A stretch of DNA of 64,000 nucleotides from contig CAJTDX010000006.1 in the NCBI GenBank assembly GCA_910575155.1, forward strand, positions 62,001-126,000, read 5' to 3'. Every line of letters begins with the position of its first letter. Position 1 is the stretch's first letter. Below, piece by piece: positions 40,601 through 49,235 of this stretch. The notes under the pieces are model-generated. The model was not told where the DNA came from, did no database searches, and saw nothing but the letters and a program-made list of their open reading frames with translations. Both the position numbers and the translations under genes were made by a program. Source of the stretch: Lachnospiraceae bacterium. Lineage in GTDB: Bacteria > Bacillota > Clostridia > Lachnospirales > Lachnospiraceae.

Positions 40601-41760
40601 TTATATGCCTCGCAGATTGGATATGCTGCTGCAAAATAATTCGGATAAGTCGTAATCATGTTCATTGTCATGTAACCGCCGTTTGAGCAGCCGCCGATAT
40701 AAATACGGTCTGTATCAATGTCACTGTTGCTGTTTACATAATTTTTAATCAATTCCATCAGAGCAGCCGTATACTTGGATGTTCCGGTTGCAGTATATTC
40801 TCCGGTGCCGTCATTCATCCACATGGTATCTGACTGAGGCGCCAGGATATATGCTCCTCCAAATATCTGCTGAATCTCTTCTGTCGCCAGATTAACAACC
40901 TTGTTTCCAATCAGGCTGATGGAAGGATCTTTTCCTCCCTCTCCTGCTCCGTGCAGCCAGATAATCAAGGGATTTTTGCCATTGTCCTTTTTCGGCGCAT
41001 AGGAAGCGTAGCAAAGTGAAATATCTCCAAACTCCGGATCCTTGTAATTAAACGTTCCTTCCAAATCAAAATCATCGCAAATCAGGGTCTTGTTTTCCTG
41101 AAACTTTGCAGCCGGGGATTTTACTGCAACTGCAGTTCCATCTGAGGCAGATACAACTTTTTTCTGTGTTACGGTATAAGCTGATGTAACGTAAGTATTT
41201 ACACCTTTCTCCATATCATAATTGAACGGAGAACCAAGCGTATTCGTCGGATCAACCGTCATTTCAACGGTAACGTAATTGCCGCTCTGCGCTTTATTTC
41301 CGCTTGCATCTGAAACATAAACTTCCTTTACTTCTCTGTTCCCCTTGGAATCCACCGGCTTCCATGTTGTATAATCAAAAACCTGAATAATCTTTCCGGT
41401 AGCCGGGTCTTTTCTTTCCACATAAACTTCAAATAAGTCTTTATCAAGCTCTGTTTTACCGTCCATTGTTCTTCCTATATCCAAAACAACTTTTGTAATC
41501 GCAGGACCCCAGTCAAAAGCTTCCGTTACTGTTGTATGGTTTACCTCCACCATTCCCGGAAGTTCCGCATCCGTCTCCCCTTGCGCTGCCAGGGCTTCCT
41601 CCACTCCCATCTGCTTTGTGTCACTCCGGGCATCCTCATACGCAGCATCTGAAACGCCTGCTGCATTCGCCGTCAAATTCCCTGTCGGCAATCCCGTAAT
41701 TGCTACCGCTGCCGCCATGACAACTGCCAGTATGGATTTTCCTACGTGCATTCTTTTCAT
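37603..41760 (-). CDS. Large secreted protein with tandem esterase domains, FIVAR, Ig-like and Fn3 modules
   Basis: About 1385 residues. Signal peptide (KRMHVGKSILAVVMAAAVAI...NAAG). Two tandem copies of about 450 residues follow (about 74-519 and 526-971), very similar throughout. Each is an N-terminal beta domain (HTTVTE.FDWGPAITKVVL) plus an alpha/beta-hydrolase esterase with HG.GEGG, nucleophile Ser in GGCSNGGY (Ser360 in copy 1), Asp in H(S)xNDGTV and His in VHDLTG. Then FIVAR, an Ig-like block (TLPTVGENGSVITWTSDND), a second FIVAR, a YTG.KIQP block and a Lys-rich Fn3 C-terminus. No sortase motif. Probably a cell-surface or released polysaccharide esterase (CE1/PHB-depolymerase-like); substrate unknown. 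GTG 41763 is an alternative start. Confidence 0.85.
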   Translation of the reverse strand: MKRMHVGKSILAVVMAAAVAITGLPTGNLTANAAGVSDAAYEDARSDTKQMGVEEALAAQGETDAELPGMVEVNHTTVTEAFDWGPAITKVVLDIGRTMDGKTELDKDLFEVYVERKDPATGKIIQVFDYTTWKPVDSKGNREVKEVYVSDASGNKAQSGNYVTVEMTVDPTNTLGSPFNYDMEKGVNTYVTSAYTVTQKKVVSASDGTAVAVKSPAAKFQENKTLICDDFDLEGTFNYKDPEFGDISLCYASYAPKKDNGKNPLIIWLHGAGEGGKDPSISLIGNKVVNLATEEIQQIFGGAYILAPQSDTMWMNDGTGEYTATGTSKYTAALMELIKNYVNSNSDIDTDRIYIGGCSNGGYMTMNMITTYPNYFAAAYPICEAYKDEWLTDKKLSNIEDLPIWFTHSRNDGTVMICKGKRNETTWQMEFEKDADGNFILNGDYSPKAYERLVAAGNKNVHITLYDDVHDLTGNYFTQDNKPYQYDGHWSWIYTLNNDCKETIDGKEVTIMEWLAKQKKGPGKVTHTTVTEGFDWGPAITKVVLNVGKTLDRKAVLTNDTFDVYVERRDPVTGEILKVFDFTTWQQVDSKGNREIKEIYVSDASGNKAESGDYITIEMKVDPTNTLGSPFNYDMEKNVNTYITSAYTITQKKVVTASDGTAVTANSPAAKFEKNNTLICDDFDLTGTFDYKDPEFGDISLCYASYAPKEDDGKNPLIIWLHGQGEGGKDPSISLIGNKVVNLATEEIQQIFGGAYILAPQSDTMWMNDGSGNYTTTGKSKYTAALMELIRTYVRGNKDIDTNRIYIGGCSNGGYMTMNMITEYPDYFTAAYPVCEAYKNEWLTDEQVNAIKDLPIWFTHSKNDGTVMISKGKRNETTWQMEFEKDADGNFILNGDYSPKAHERLVAAGNKDAHITLYEDVHDLTGNYFTADNKPYQYDGHWSWIYTLNNDCKETINGKEVTIMEWLASKVRTPKAVDKTALNEAISKAEKLKEADYTEETWKDLQSALASAKKIAEAEDAMQSEVTKSADALTEAMDNLKTKAKDTAEKNVAADKEALKKPELSTGDTLTLPTVGENGSVITWTSDNDAVKINGGTASITKGDTELTVKLTATITYGEGEDKVEETVTFEIKVPAKGTAPVTVNKAELNSLIQRVQGTAKGNYTDDSWNAFQSALTNARKVNDDQAATQAVVDSAKAALETAVKGLTVKTDISKAAKVTVSPTSNTYTGKKIQPKVVVKAGNVTLKSGTDYTVAYKNNVKVGKASVVITGTGKYMGTVTKTFNIVPKATSIKGKVTAKSKGFIVKWAKGAKSSVTGYEVQYSTDKKFKKKVTKTKTIKKLSTTKLTVKKLKAKKKYYVRVRTYKKVKNAKYVSKWSKTKTVKTK

Positions 41761-42026
41761 CACTCACTTTACTCCTTTCTTTTTTGATAAAGATTAAGGC
41801 AGCAAGAGGTCTGATTTTTTTGCAGCGCGAATTTTTCAAAATTGTAACATAATATCCTGAGGTGAAGGGTACATCATTTATAGATATTATTATACTAATT
41901 TGGAGAAATTGACCTGCAAGAAACATTCAGACCTTTTGATACCTTAATCCGATAAATAGATTGTATCAAAAATTTTTTCGTGAAAACATGAAAATCCTGC
42001 TGGAAAACCGTAATATCCTGCTCCCT
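41761..42026. other. Intergenic region upstream of the esterase gene
   Basis: About 265 bases of AT-rich sequence. A minus-strand TATAAT (41889-41894) is the likely -10 of the esterase gene, giving a leader of about 120 bases; the -35 is poor. No riboswitch or RNA gene recognised. Confidence 0.4.
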
Positions 42027-43538
42027 TTATTTTATTAAAAACTGTTCAAACTGTCTCTGTTTTTCTGCTATGACCTCCTCAATAAAATTCGCTTCCAATT
42101 CTCTGTTCATCTGTTCTAAACCTTCCTCAGGATCTACCAGTCCATTCTCCAGAATCATACGGTATTTATCATATATGGAAGTCAATTCCAGATATTCTGT
42201 GGAAACAGGAGAAATATCAAAGTAAAATCCATAATCGCACCCATGTATGGATTCTTCATTCAGACGCCTGACATTTTCCCAGTGCGTCGGCGGATTTCCC
42301 TCCCATACGTAAGTGATAAACTGATTCGGCATACGCCAGGCTTCGCCGATAAAAGGATTGGTTTGTTTCCCTTCGGGAACGGTAATCTGTCCGTCCTCCT
42401 TTTTTACATAATGCACGCCTTCTATTCCATAAGAAAAGAGGTTCATAATTTCCGCATCTGTATAAAAGAGATTTAAAAGCTGCATGGATTTTTCCGCCGA
42501 AACCGTATTGGCGGTAATCGTCCATGGCATAACGGCCGCCGCATTGCCAATAACGGCGTTTTTTCCAAATTGTACAAAGACCACATCCCTGTTGCATGAA
42601 AGTTTTTCCTGCTGCTCAATGCCTGGTTTTCCCCTGCAGGCATAAGCAAAAAGCGTTCCGTCCCTCATACGGTTATCGATGGAATCCGTGATCTTAAAGG
42701 GATCTTTTTCCAGATATCCGAGCTGCCGCCAGCGGTACACGCGCTCTAAAGCTTCTTTGTACTCTTTTGTATGGAACACATTGGTAAGCTTTAAATCTCT
42801 CCCGTAATCCATATGCACGCCAAAAGGGCTGCTGTTTGCATTATCTGCAAAATACTGATTTCCAAGCATCGTGGTATTATCACAATCCACAATTTCCAGC
42901 CCCGGCTCCGCTTCTTTTACAATGGCAAATACCATCTCTAATTGTTCCTCTGAAGTGATGTCCTCTTTTCGGATGCCATATTTATCAAGGATATCTTTTC
43001 TGAGAATATACCCCTGCCATTTGACTGCATAATCACGATTATTGGGAAGTCCATAAAGCTTTCCATGGATTCTGCTGATATCAATCATCTCAGTTCCCAC
43101 AGCTTTTATGATCCCGCGCCCAAATGTCTCAAGCAGTCCGTCTAACTGGCACAGCTCATTGCTCATCAGCATTTCCTGAAACATATTGTTATGACAAAAT
43201 AACAGGTCAATTTGCTGCCGACCTGCCATCATTGCGCTGATTTCTGATTCGTAATTCCACAGATTAGTCAGAAATTTCACTTCTATATCAAGTTTTTCAC
43301 GCACAATTTCCTTCACCGCTTCCTCGACCATATTCTGGTCTTCCGCAAACATTGCCGCGGCGGTGGGATACGCAACCACAAGCGTGGTACGTTCTTCTGC
43401 GTCTGACTTTTCTGACTCCTGCATCTGCGCTTTTTGTTCTCTGTATAATAAATTTCCCTGCCGTGCGGCAATAAATAATGCCAGAACTCCTGCCGCAAGG
43501 ACTGCGCACTGGATTTGTTTTCTTCTTTTTCTTTCCAT
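42027..43538 (-). CDS. Extracellular solute-binding protein (sugar ABC type)
   Basis: 503 residues. N-terminal basic stretch and hydrophobic helix (CAVLAAGVLALFIAA) without a lipobox, so it may be a signal anchor. The rest resembles family 1 solute-binding proteins: EAVKEIVREKLDIEVKF, MMAGRQQIDLLFCHNN, GKLYGLPNNRDYAV and a C-terminal helical part with AEKSMQLLNLFYTDAEIMNLFSYGIEGVHY, a pattern of DUF3502-type lipo-oligosaccharide binding proteins. No permease or ATPase is adjacent; it follows the sensor kinase by 24 bases, suggesting it serves as a ligand sensor for that kinase or feeds a distant transporter. Confidence 0.85.
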   Translation of the reverse strand: MERKRRKQIQCAVLAAGVLALFIAARQGNLLYREQKAQMQESEKSDAEERTTLVVAYPTAAAMFAEDQNMVEEAVKEIVREKLDIEVKFLTNLWNYESEISAMMAGRQQIDLLFCHNNMFQEMLMSNELCQLDGLLETFGRGIIKAVGTEMIDISRIHGKLYGLPNNRDYAVKWQGYILRKDILDKYGIRKEDITSEEQLEMVFAIVKEAEPGLEIVDCDNTTMLGNQYFADNANSSPFGVHMDYGRDLKLTNVFHTKEYKEALERVYRWRQLGYLEKDPFKITDSIDNRMRDGTLFAYACRGKPGIEQQEKLSCNRDVVFVQFGKNAVIGNAAAVMPWTITANTVSAEKSMQLLNLFYTDAEIMNLFSYGIEGVHYVKKEDGQITVPEGKQTNPFIGEAWRMPNQFITYVWEGNPPTHWENVRRLNEESIHGCDYGFYFDISPVSTEYLELTSIYDKYRMILENGLVDPEEGLEQMNRELEANFIEEVIAEKQRQFEQFLIK

Positions 43539-43561
43539 TCCGTCTCCCTTTTTGGATACAT

Positions 43562-45253
43562 CTAAACAGGAATCTGTATATCTACGACTGCGCCTGAATC
43601 TTCTCTGTTTGAGAAAGAAATATCCGCTTTTTCACCATATAAAAGTTCCAGTCTCTGACAGACATTATAAATTCCAATATGCTCTCCTTCGCCGTCTTTT
43701 AAGCGCTCCCTGGCATTAAAGCAATTCAGTTCCGCGTCCAAAAAACCTTCTCCATTATCCTCCACCTGGATTAAAAGCCTTTTCGCATCTTCACTCCAGA
43801 CACGAACCCATACCAGTAAATGTCTCTCCGGATCCAACTAGTGTTTAATGGAATTTTCCACAAATACCTGTATCATCATCGTGGGTATTTCATAGGAATC
43901 CAGCCCTTTTTCTATCTCTGTTATGAGCGTAAACTGATCACCGTAACGCATTTTCTGCAGTTTTTCGAAATCTTTTACATGCTTTAATTCCTGTTCCAGT
44001 TTAATTTTTGTACTGTACGTGAGGGAACTGCGCATATAACTGCTCAGAAGCAGAGACGCCTTCTGCACTTTCTCTTCTTCTCCTATAATTGAAAGATTAC
44101 GAATCATGTTCAGGCAGTTTGTAAAGAAATGAGGATTAATCTGTTCCTGAAGATACATGATTTTTGCGTTCTGTTTCTGCAGTTTTTCCTCATAAACACT
44201 GATTTTCAGCGTTTCAATTTCTTTGATCATACGTTCAAAAGCATCGCTTACTGCCCAAAATTCATCAAATACCGCCTCTTTTTCAAGGCGCACATTAAAA
44301 TTTCCTTTTCTTAACTGATTCATCGCGTCCACAAGACGATCCATGGGTTGATGGAACAAACGTTTCTGGAGTGCTGCCATTCCTATGCCAAGACCTGTAA
44401 TCAGCGCAAATGCAATTGCCGCCTGCATAACGATTCCGCTGATGTTTCTGATACCTCTTTGCGTATCCCGCAATACCAGAAAAGAAAACGCGTCATATTC
44501 TGTTTCCTGGCGGATCATTTTATATTTTTTTCCGTTAAGCCATAGAATATTCCCGTCTTCCTGGCGGATATCCGTCAAAGTACCGGCGGTCAGCGTCTTG
44601 CGGTTGGCGTCCTGAACCAGAACATAATCTCTCTCATCCGCCGGAATGCTTTTGAGTTTTTCCAAAAGTGTATCTACATGCACCCAGCTTCCCACATAAA
44701 CTTCCTGAACTTCAAACATTTTAATAAAAAAGAACTCATCTCCTGACTGTATCGAAAACCATTCGTTTTCATTGGAGGCCGCCGTGCTTAAGAATTGCCG
44801 TATCATATCTTCCATGGAATCCCTGATCAGACTCTGATCGTCTATTCTCTCAAACTGTTTTGCCTGACTGATAAAAATCTCATTCTGCCCGTCATATAAA
44901 AACAGACCGTCCATCAGGCTGTAACTGCTGATGGATGACCAAAACAATTCCTGCATTTCACCGATTGCCAGATAACGGTCCGTTTCTTTTCTTGGCTTTT
45001 TGATTTTGCGTATGGTATCATAACGCAGACATTTATTTACCAGAAAAGCTCCTGTGTTGTCTAAAGCAAAATTTACTTCCTGGGCATACAATTCCAGTGA
45101 ATTTGCGATCGTCCGATCGACAATCCGGTCCATACTTTTATAAATATAAACGTTATATCCAATAATTACCATACATAAAAAAAACAGCGAACCTGTCATC
45201 AGCCACACCATCCGCTGACGAAAAGAATGGACAAAACGTATTTTTTTTATCAT
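43562..45253 (-). pseudogene. YesM-type sensor histidine kinase interrupted by an amber codon
   Basis: Together the two parts make a full kinase of about 563 residues. They comprise an N-terminal helix (MVWLMTGSLFFLCMVIIGYNVYIY), an extracellular sensor, a second helix near 275-300, HAMP (DRLVDAMNQLRKGNFNVRLE), the His_kinase block with His375 in QINPHFFTN, and an HATPase domain. The frame stops at TAG 43838-43840 directly after VENSIKH and resumes in the same frame with LDPERHLLVWVRV...QVEDNGEGF...GIYNVCQRLELLYG, the G boxes needed for ATP binding. One substitution would restore it. The start overlaps the regulator stop by 4 bases. A decayed gene, a sequencing error or suppression are all possible. 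Confidence 0.8.
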
Positions 45254-45963
45254 CGTCTGTTCCCTGTCTTTCTGTATTCTTTGGGCGTCATTGTTGTTTG
45301 TTTTTTAAACACTCTGCCAAAATATGTGGTATCTGCATAACCTGACTTCGAGGCAATTTCTGAAATAGAATCTTCCGTTGTAAGCAGCAGCGTTTTGGCA
45401 TGATCTATACGCACATTCGTAATGTAATCAGAGACTGACATTCCGGTTTTTTCTTTAAATACATGCGACAGATAATCGGGATGCACATAAATCTGCTCCG
45501 CAAGTTCTTTTCGGGTGATTTCCCTGTCTATATGATTGACAATATAAGCCTTTAACTGGCGAATCATCTTTGGCGTCTGCTTTTCCTGAAAAGGTTTTGC
45601 TTTTTTGACCGCAGCCGCAAGCGCAGTTTCCAGTACATCCTTTTCTACCGGTTTTAAAAGATAATCCGTTACCCCCAGTGTAATCGCTTCTTTGGCATAA
45701 TGAAATACTGCATGGCTGGTGAGAAAAATTACCACGACAGGCTTTTCCTGCGCCCTGACCCACTTCACGAGTTTATGTCCGCTTCCTTTGGGCATTTCCA
45801 CATCACTGAGCAGTATATCAACATTATAAGAAGAAAACACCTTCACCGCCTGCTCCATACTGTAAGCCTTGTATATTTCATCAATGCCCAGTTTATGTCT
45901 GTCTATCATTTTTTCAATTACGGTAACTTCCAGCATTTCATCATCTACAATCAAAAGATTCAT
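45250..45963 (-). CDS. Response regulator, AraC type (YesN-like)
   Basis: 237 residues. Receiver domain with acidic pocket VDDE (6-9), phospho-acceptor Asp54 in LLSDVEMP, Thr/Ser in FLTSH and Lys in LLKPVE. C-terminal AraC-type double helix-turn-helix (ITRKELAEQIYVHPDYLSHVFKEKTG and ISEIASKSGYADTTYFGRVFKKQTTMTPKEYR). Partners the overlapping YesM-type kinase gene and probably controls sugar-uptake or the binding-protein gene. AGAGGAG precedes the ATG. Confidence 0.92.
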   Translation of the reverse strand: MNLLIVDDEMLEVTVIEKMIDRHKLGIDEIYKAYSMEQAVKVFSSYNVDILLSDVEMPKGSGHKLVKWVRAQEKPVVVIFLTSHAVFHYAKEAITLGVTDYLLKPVEKDVLETALAAAVKKAKPFQEKQTPKMIRQLKAYIVNHIDREITRKELAEQIYVHPDYLSHVFKEKTGMSVSDYITNVRIDHAKTLLLTTEDSISEIASKSGYADTTYFGRVFKKQTTMTPKEYRKTGNRR

Positions 45964-46101
45964 GTCGAAATTCTCCTCTTACAATTATGTTATAAAAATC
46001 ATATAACAATTCACGATTTTTGTAAAGGACAACAAATAATTTTAGATTTTCTAAAATAAACACTGCATTTTTTAGCGTGACACGGTCTTTCCCATAGAAA
46101 A

Positions 46102-46128
46102 AGAGCCGCCCGAAAAACAAGCGGCTCT
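46102..46128 (-). terminator. Terminator of the threonine-branch operon
   Basis: AGAGCCGC/GCGGCTCT stem (46102-46109 with 46121-46128) followed on the minus strand by TTTTTC; 80 bases past the apgM stop. Confidence 0.8.
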
Positions 46129-46207
46129 CTAAACATTCAGCCAAAGTCTGATTTGCACTTCGTAAGATACACTTATAAATTAATACCATGCAGATTTTAT
46201 TCCGTTT

Positions 46208-47410
46208 TTATTTCTCGATCAGATAATCTATCATCTCACAGCCTTTTTCAATTCGCCTGCCGGACTGTGCGGCGTCCTTCTCATTATATTTCCAGGTGTG
46301 ATCCTGACTCGTTCTGCTGTCATAGAGCAGATACGGCACGTCGTCCCCGGTATGCGTGCGGATGCTTACAGGCGTGGGATGGTCCGGCATCACCAGTATA
46401 CGGAACTCCTCTCCTGCCTGTTTAAGACCTGCTTTCACAGGCGCAATCACACGCGCATCCAGATATTCGATTGCCTGAATCTTTTTCTCTGCGCTGCCCT
46501 GATGTCCCATCTCGTCCGGCGCCTCTACATGGACATACACAAAATCATAATCTTCCTTTACAAGTATATCCACGGCAGCCTGCGCCTTGCCTTCATAATT
46601 GGTGTTCAGTCCGCCGTTGGCGCCTTCGACTGTGATATTTTTCATGGAAGCTCCCACTGCAATACCCTTGAGCAGGTCTACCGCAGACACCATAGCGCCC
46701 TTAAGCCCCGTCTTCTCCTGGAAAGAGGACAATGCCGGCCTGGTCCCTGCGCCCCAGAACCAGCAGGAATTTGCCGGATTTAATCCCTGGTTCCTGCGTT
46801 CTATGTTAAGGGGATGGTTTTTTAAAATATCATAACTCTTTTTCATCATCCCACGCAGCGTGTCGTCCTTGGGCAGATACTGGCCGATGGTCTGACCCAG
46901 CACATCATGGGGAGGCGTCAGTTCCAGGACTTTTCCCTGATCCCAGATCAGCAGATGGCGGTAACTGGTTCCCGCATAAAATGTGTAACCTTCTGTCTCC
47001 AGTCCCTGTTTCACCGCTTCCAACAATAATGCCGCGTCGCTTGTGGAGATTTCTCCGGCGCTGTGGTCTAAAATCCTTTTATCCTCATAATTTTCTTCCT
47101 CTTCCGAGAGCGTAACGAGATTACAGCGCAGGGAAACGTCCGTAGGCTTCATATCCACGCCGATGCTCAGGGCTTCTAAGGGAGAACGGCCGGAATAATA
47201 CACTCTGGGATCATATCCCAGTACTGACAAATTTGCCGTATCGCTTCCCGGCGACATCCCTTCCGGGATCGTATGTACCATGCCCACCTCTCCTGCTGCT
47301 GCGAGCGCATCCATATTGGGCGTCTTTGCATACTCCAGCGGAGTCATGCCCTGCAGTTCTTCCAGCGGACGGTCTGCCATTCCGTCTCCCAGTATAATAA
47401 CATATTTCAT
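46208..47410 (-). CDS. ApgM-like phosphoglycerate mutase family protein, possible homoserine kinase
   Basis: 400 residues, alkaline-phosphatase superfamily, archaeal-type cofactor-independent phosphoglycerate mutase. Metal and nucleophile motifs: MKYVIILGDGMADRPL with Asp9, GMSPGSDTANLSVLGYDP with Ser as phospho-acceptor, VHVEAPDEMGHQG, and VMPDHPTPVSIRTHTGDDVPYL. In bacteria this subgroup is often encoded beside homoserine dehydrogenase and has been proposed as an alternative homoserine kinase (the TIGR02535 type); here it indeed follows hom and an ACT gene. I see no thrB in the window. The mutase fold is certain, the kinase role is context inference. Confidence 0.85.
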   Translation of the reverse strand: MKYVIILGDGMADRPLEELQGMTPLEYAKTPNMDALAAAGEVGMVHTIPEGMSPGSDTANLSVLGYDPRVYYSGRSPLEALSIGVDMKPTDVSLRCNLVTLSEEEENYEDKRILDHSAGEISTSDAALLLEAVKQGLETEGYTFYAGTSYRHLLIWDQGKVLELTPPHDVLGQTIGQYLPKDDTLRGMMKKSYDILKNHPLNIERRNQGLNPANSCWFWGAGTRPALSSFQEKTGLKGAMVSAVDLLKGIAVGASMKNITVEGANGGLNTNYEGKAQAAVDILVKEDYDFVYVHVEAPDEMGHQGSAEKKIQAIEYLDARVIAPVKAGLKQAGEEFRILVMPDHPTPVSIRTHTGDDVPYLLYDSRTSQDHTWKYNEKDAAQSGRRIEKGCEMIDYLIEK

Positions 47411-47436
47411 CTTTTCTCATCCTTCCTAAATAAAAT

Positions 47437-47464
47437 GTCTCAAAAGCAACCAGGCTTTTGAGAC
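47437..47464 (-). terminator. Hairpin between hom and apgM
   Basis: 11-bp perfect stem GTCTCAAAAGC/GCTTTTGAGAC with a 6-base loop; on the minus strand it is followed by ATTTTATTT, so it may partly terminate and lower apgM expression relative to hom. Confidence 0.6.
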
Positions 47465-47471
47465 GCTTTTT

Positions 47472-48674
47472 CTATACAACACGAATTCTCTGTCTGATGT
47501 CCTCCAATGCTGCCGCTTTTTCTTCAAAGGCTTCCTCGGTCATTTCCGCGGTAAGGAACCCCGTTTCTCCGCTGACTCCCGCTGCCTCTACAAATTCCAC
47601 TTCGCCAAACACTGCGTTTACCTGATCCTGTTCCTTTCCTGTGCGCACAAAGAAACGGCTCTTTGCTCTGCCTTTGTCCACCAGGTCTATCTTCCCTGAA
47701 CTCCAGGAAATCAGAATATTCTTATGCAGGTGTTTTGCAATATCCACGATATCCGCCACCACTGCGCTTGCCGTGGGAAGTTTCCCGGCTCCGCTGCCGT
47801 AAAACATGGCGTCTCCCAGTACATTGCCATGCACAAAGATGGCGTTAAACACGTCATTGACACTATATAGGGGATGCTGCTGTGAAAGCATAAAGGGAGC
47901 AACCATGGCGCAGTAGCCTTCCTCCGTCTTTCTGCTGGTGGCGAGAAGCTTAATAACGCTTCCCATTGCCTGCGCATATTTGATATCGTCCGCTGTAATT
48001 TTGGTAATTCCTTCTGTATATATATCTTCAAAATCTACCTGCTGGCCGCATACCAGAGAGGTCAGGATGGCAATCTTCCTGCAGGCGTCATAGCCCTCCA
48101 CGTCCGCCGTGGGATCGGCTTCCGCATATCCCCGGGACTGCGCGTCCTTTAACACATCGTCAAATTCCAGTCCCTCAAACGTCATTTTGCTGAGCATATA
48201 ATTGGTCGTTCCGTTTAAAATACCGGTAATCTCTTCAATCTCATCTGCGGTAAGCGAGGAATTTAAGGGACGGATAATCGGGATTCCTCCGCCTACGCTC
48301 GCCTCAAACAGAAAATTTATGCTCTGTTCCCTGGCAATGGCAATCAGTTCCGCCCCGTGCTTTGCCACCAGCGCTTTGTTGGAGGTCGTCACATTCTTCC
48401 CCGCCAGCAGCGCACGTTTTACAAAAGTATACGCCGGCTCCACGCCGCCCATTGCCTCTACGACTACCTGAATCTCCGGATCTTTGGCAATCACATCATA
48501 ATCGTGTATTACCCGGTCTTCCATAGGATCCCCCGGAAAATCCCTGAGGTCCAAAATATATTTTACTTCAATTTCATCGCCGGCACGTCTGGCGATACTC
48601 TCTTTGTTGGTATTTAATACTTCCACCACTCCGGAACCTATGGTTCCATAACCTAAAATCGCTATTTTAATCAT
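47472..48674 (-). CDS. hom: Homoserine dehydrogenase
   Basis: 400 residues; reduces aspartate semialdehyde to homoserine with NAD(P)H. N-terminal Rossmann motif AILGYGTIGSGVVEVL (4-19), the EAMGGVEPAYTFVKRAL and NKALVAKHGAEL blocks, and the substrate region EASVGGGIPIIRPL...GILNGTTNYMLSKM...GYAEADPTADVEGYDACRK. A short C-terminal regulatory-like part remains (FFVRTGKEQDQVNAVFGEV). It begins 4 bases after the ACT-domain gene, GGGAGTGAG serving as ribosome-binding site across the upstream stop. Supplies threonine and methionine branches. Confidence 0.95.
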   Translation of the reverse strand: MIKIAILGYGTIGSGVVEVLNTNKESIARRAGDEIEVKYILDLRDFPGDPMEDRVIHDYDVIAKDPEIQVVVEAMGGVEPAYTFVKRALLAGKNVTTSNKALVAKHGAELIAIAREQSINFLFEASVGGGIPIIRPLNSSLTADEIEEITGILNGTTNYMLSKMTFEGLEFDDVLKDAQSRGYAEADPTADVEGYDACRKIAILTSLVCGQQVDFEDIYTEGITKITADDIKYAQAMGSVIKLLATSRKTEEGYCAMVAPFMLSQQHPLYSVNDVFNAIFVHGNVLGDAMFYGSGAGKLPTASAVVADIVDIAKHLHKNILISWSSGKIDLVDKGRAKSRFFVRTGKEQDQVNAVFGEVEFVEAAGVSGETGFLTAEMTEEAFEEKAAALEDIRQRIRVV

Positions 48675-48678
48675 GATC

Positions 48679-49122
48679 TCACTCCCTGGCTAATATTTTT
48701 AAATAGTGAATCCCTTCCTGCTGTTCCATATTTTCCACCATCTGAGACACATTTTTTGTATCTGGCAGCACGTCCACACTCAGGGTAAGGGATGCGATTC
48801 CGTTTATCGGAATACTCTGATGAATGGTCAGGATATTCGCATGGTAATCTGCAATAATCTGAAGCACCAGAGATAATAAGCCCGGCTCATCGTCCATCTG
48901 AATCACCATGGTAATGGTCGTTCCCCTGGCATTGTCATGAAATGGAAAAATATCGTCTTTATACTTATAAAAAGAGCTGCGGCTAATCCCCACCAGATCT
49001 GCCGCTTCCTGTACAGATTCAGCACGGCCCGATTCCAGAAGCTTCCTGGCCTCTACCACCTTCAACAGAACCTCTGGAACAGCTTTCTTTTTTAATACAA
49101 AGTATTTTGTCTTTTCTTCCAT
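48679..49122 (-). CDS. ACT-domain protein of the PheB/UPF0735 type
   Basis: 147 residues. An N-terminal helix-turn-helix-like region (LLKVVEARKLLESGRAESVQEAADLVGISRSSFYKYKDDIF) is followed by an ACT domain (TITMVIQMDDEPGLLSLVLQIIADYHANILTIHQSIPINGIASLTLSVDV). This is the UPF0735/PheB layout, commonly found directly before hom in Firmicutes; it probably senses an amino acid (threonine is a candidate) for the operon. ATG 49122 with GGAGGCG is chosen; the frame is open for 11 codons upstream. Confidence 0.9.
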   Translation of the reverse strand: MEEKTKYFVLKKKAVPEVLLKVVEARKLLESGRAESVQEAADLVGISRSSFYKYKDDIFPFHDNARGTTITMVIQMDDEPGLLSLVLQIIADYHANILTIHQSIPINGIASLTLSVDVLPDTKNVSQMVENMEQQEGIHYLKILARE

Positions 49123-49146
49123 ACCGCCTCCGGTTTGTTTGCATGT

Positions 49147-49193
49147 AAAAAACAAATGTGCTTACTGCAAAGATATTAGCACATTTGTTTTTT
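49147..49193 (-). terminator. Terminator between prfB and the ACT-hom-apgM operon
   Basis: 16-bp near-perfect stem AAAAAACAAATGTGCT/AGCACATTTGTTTTTT with a 15-base loop, T6 at its end. It ends prfB, and being only 25 bases before the ACT start codon it could also attenuate read-through into the operon. Confidence 0.8.
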
Positions 49194-49235
49194 TAATGCA
49201 ACCTCTTTTTCAAATCCTGTCCATACAGTCCTGCA

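Noticed and set aside
49123-49235. Possible T-box or threonine leader before the ACT-hom operon
   Set aside because: The space contains only the prfB terminator hairpin; there is no room for a specifier stem and no T-box sequence.
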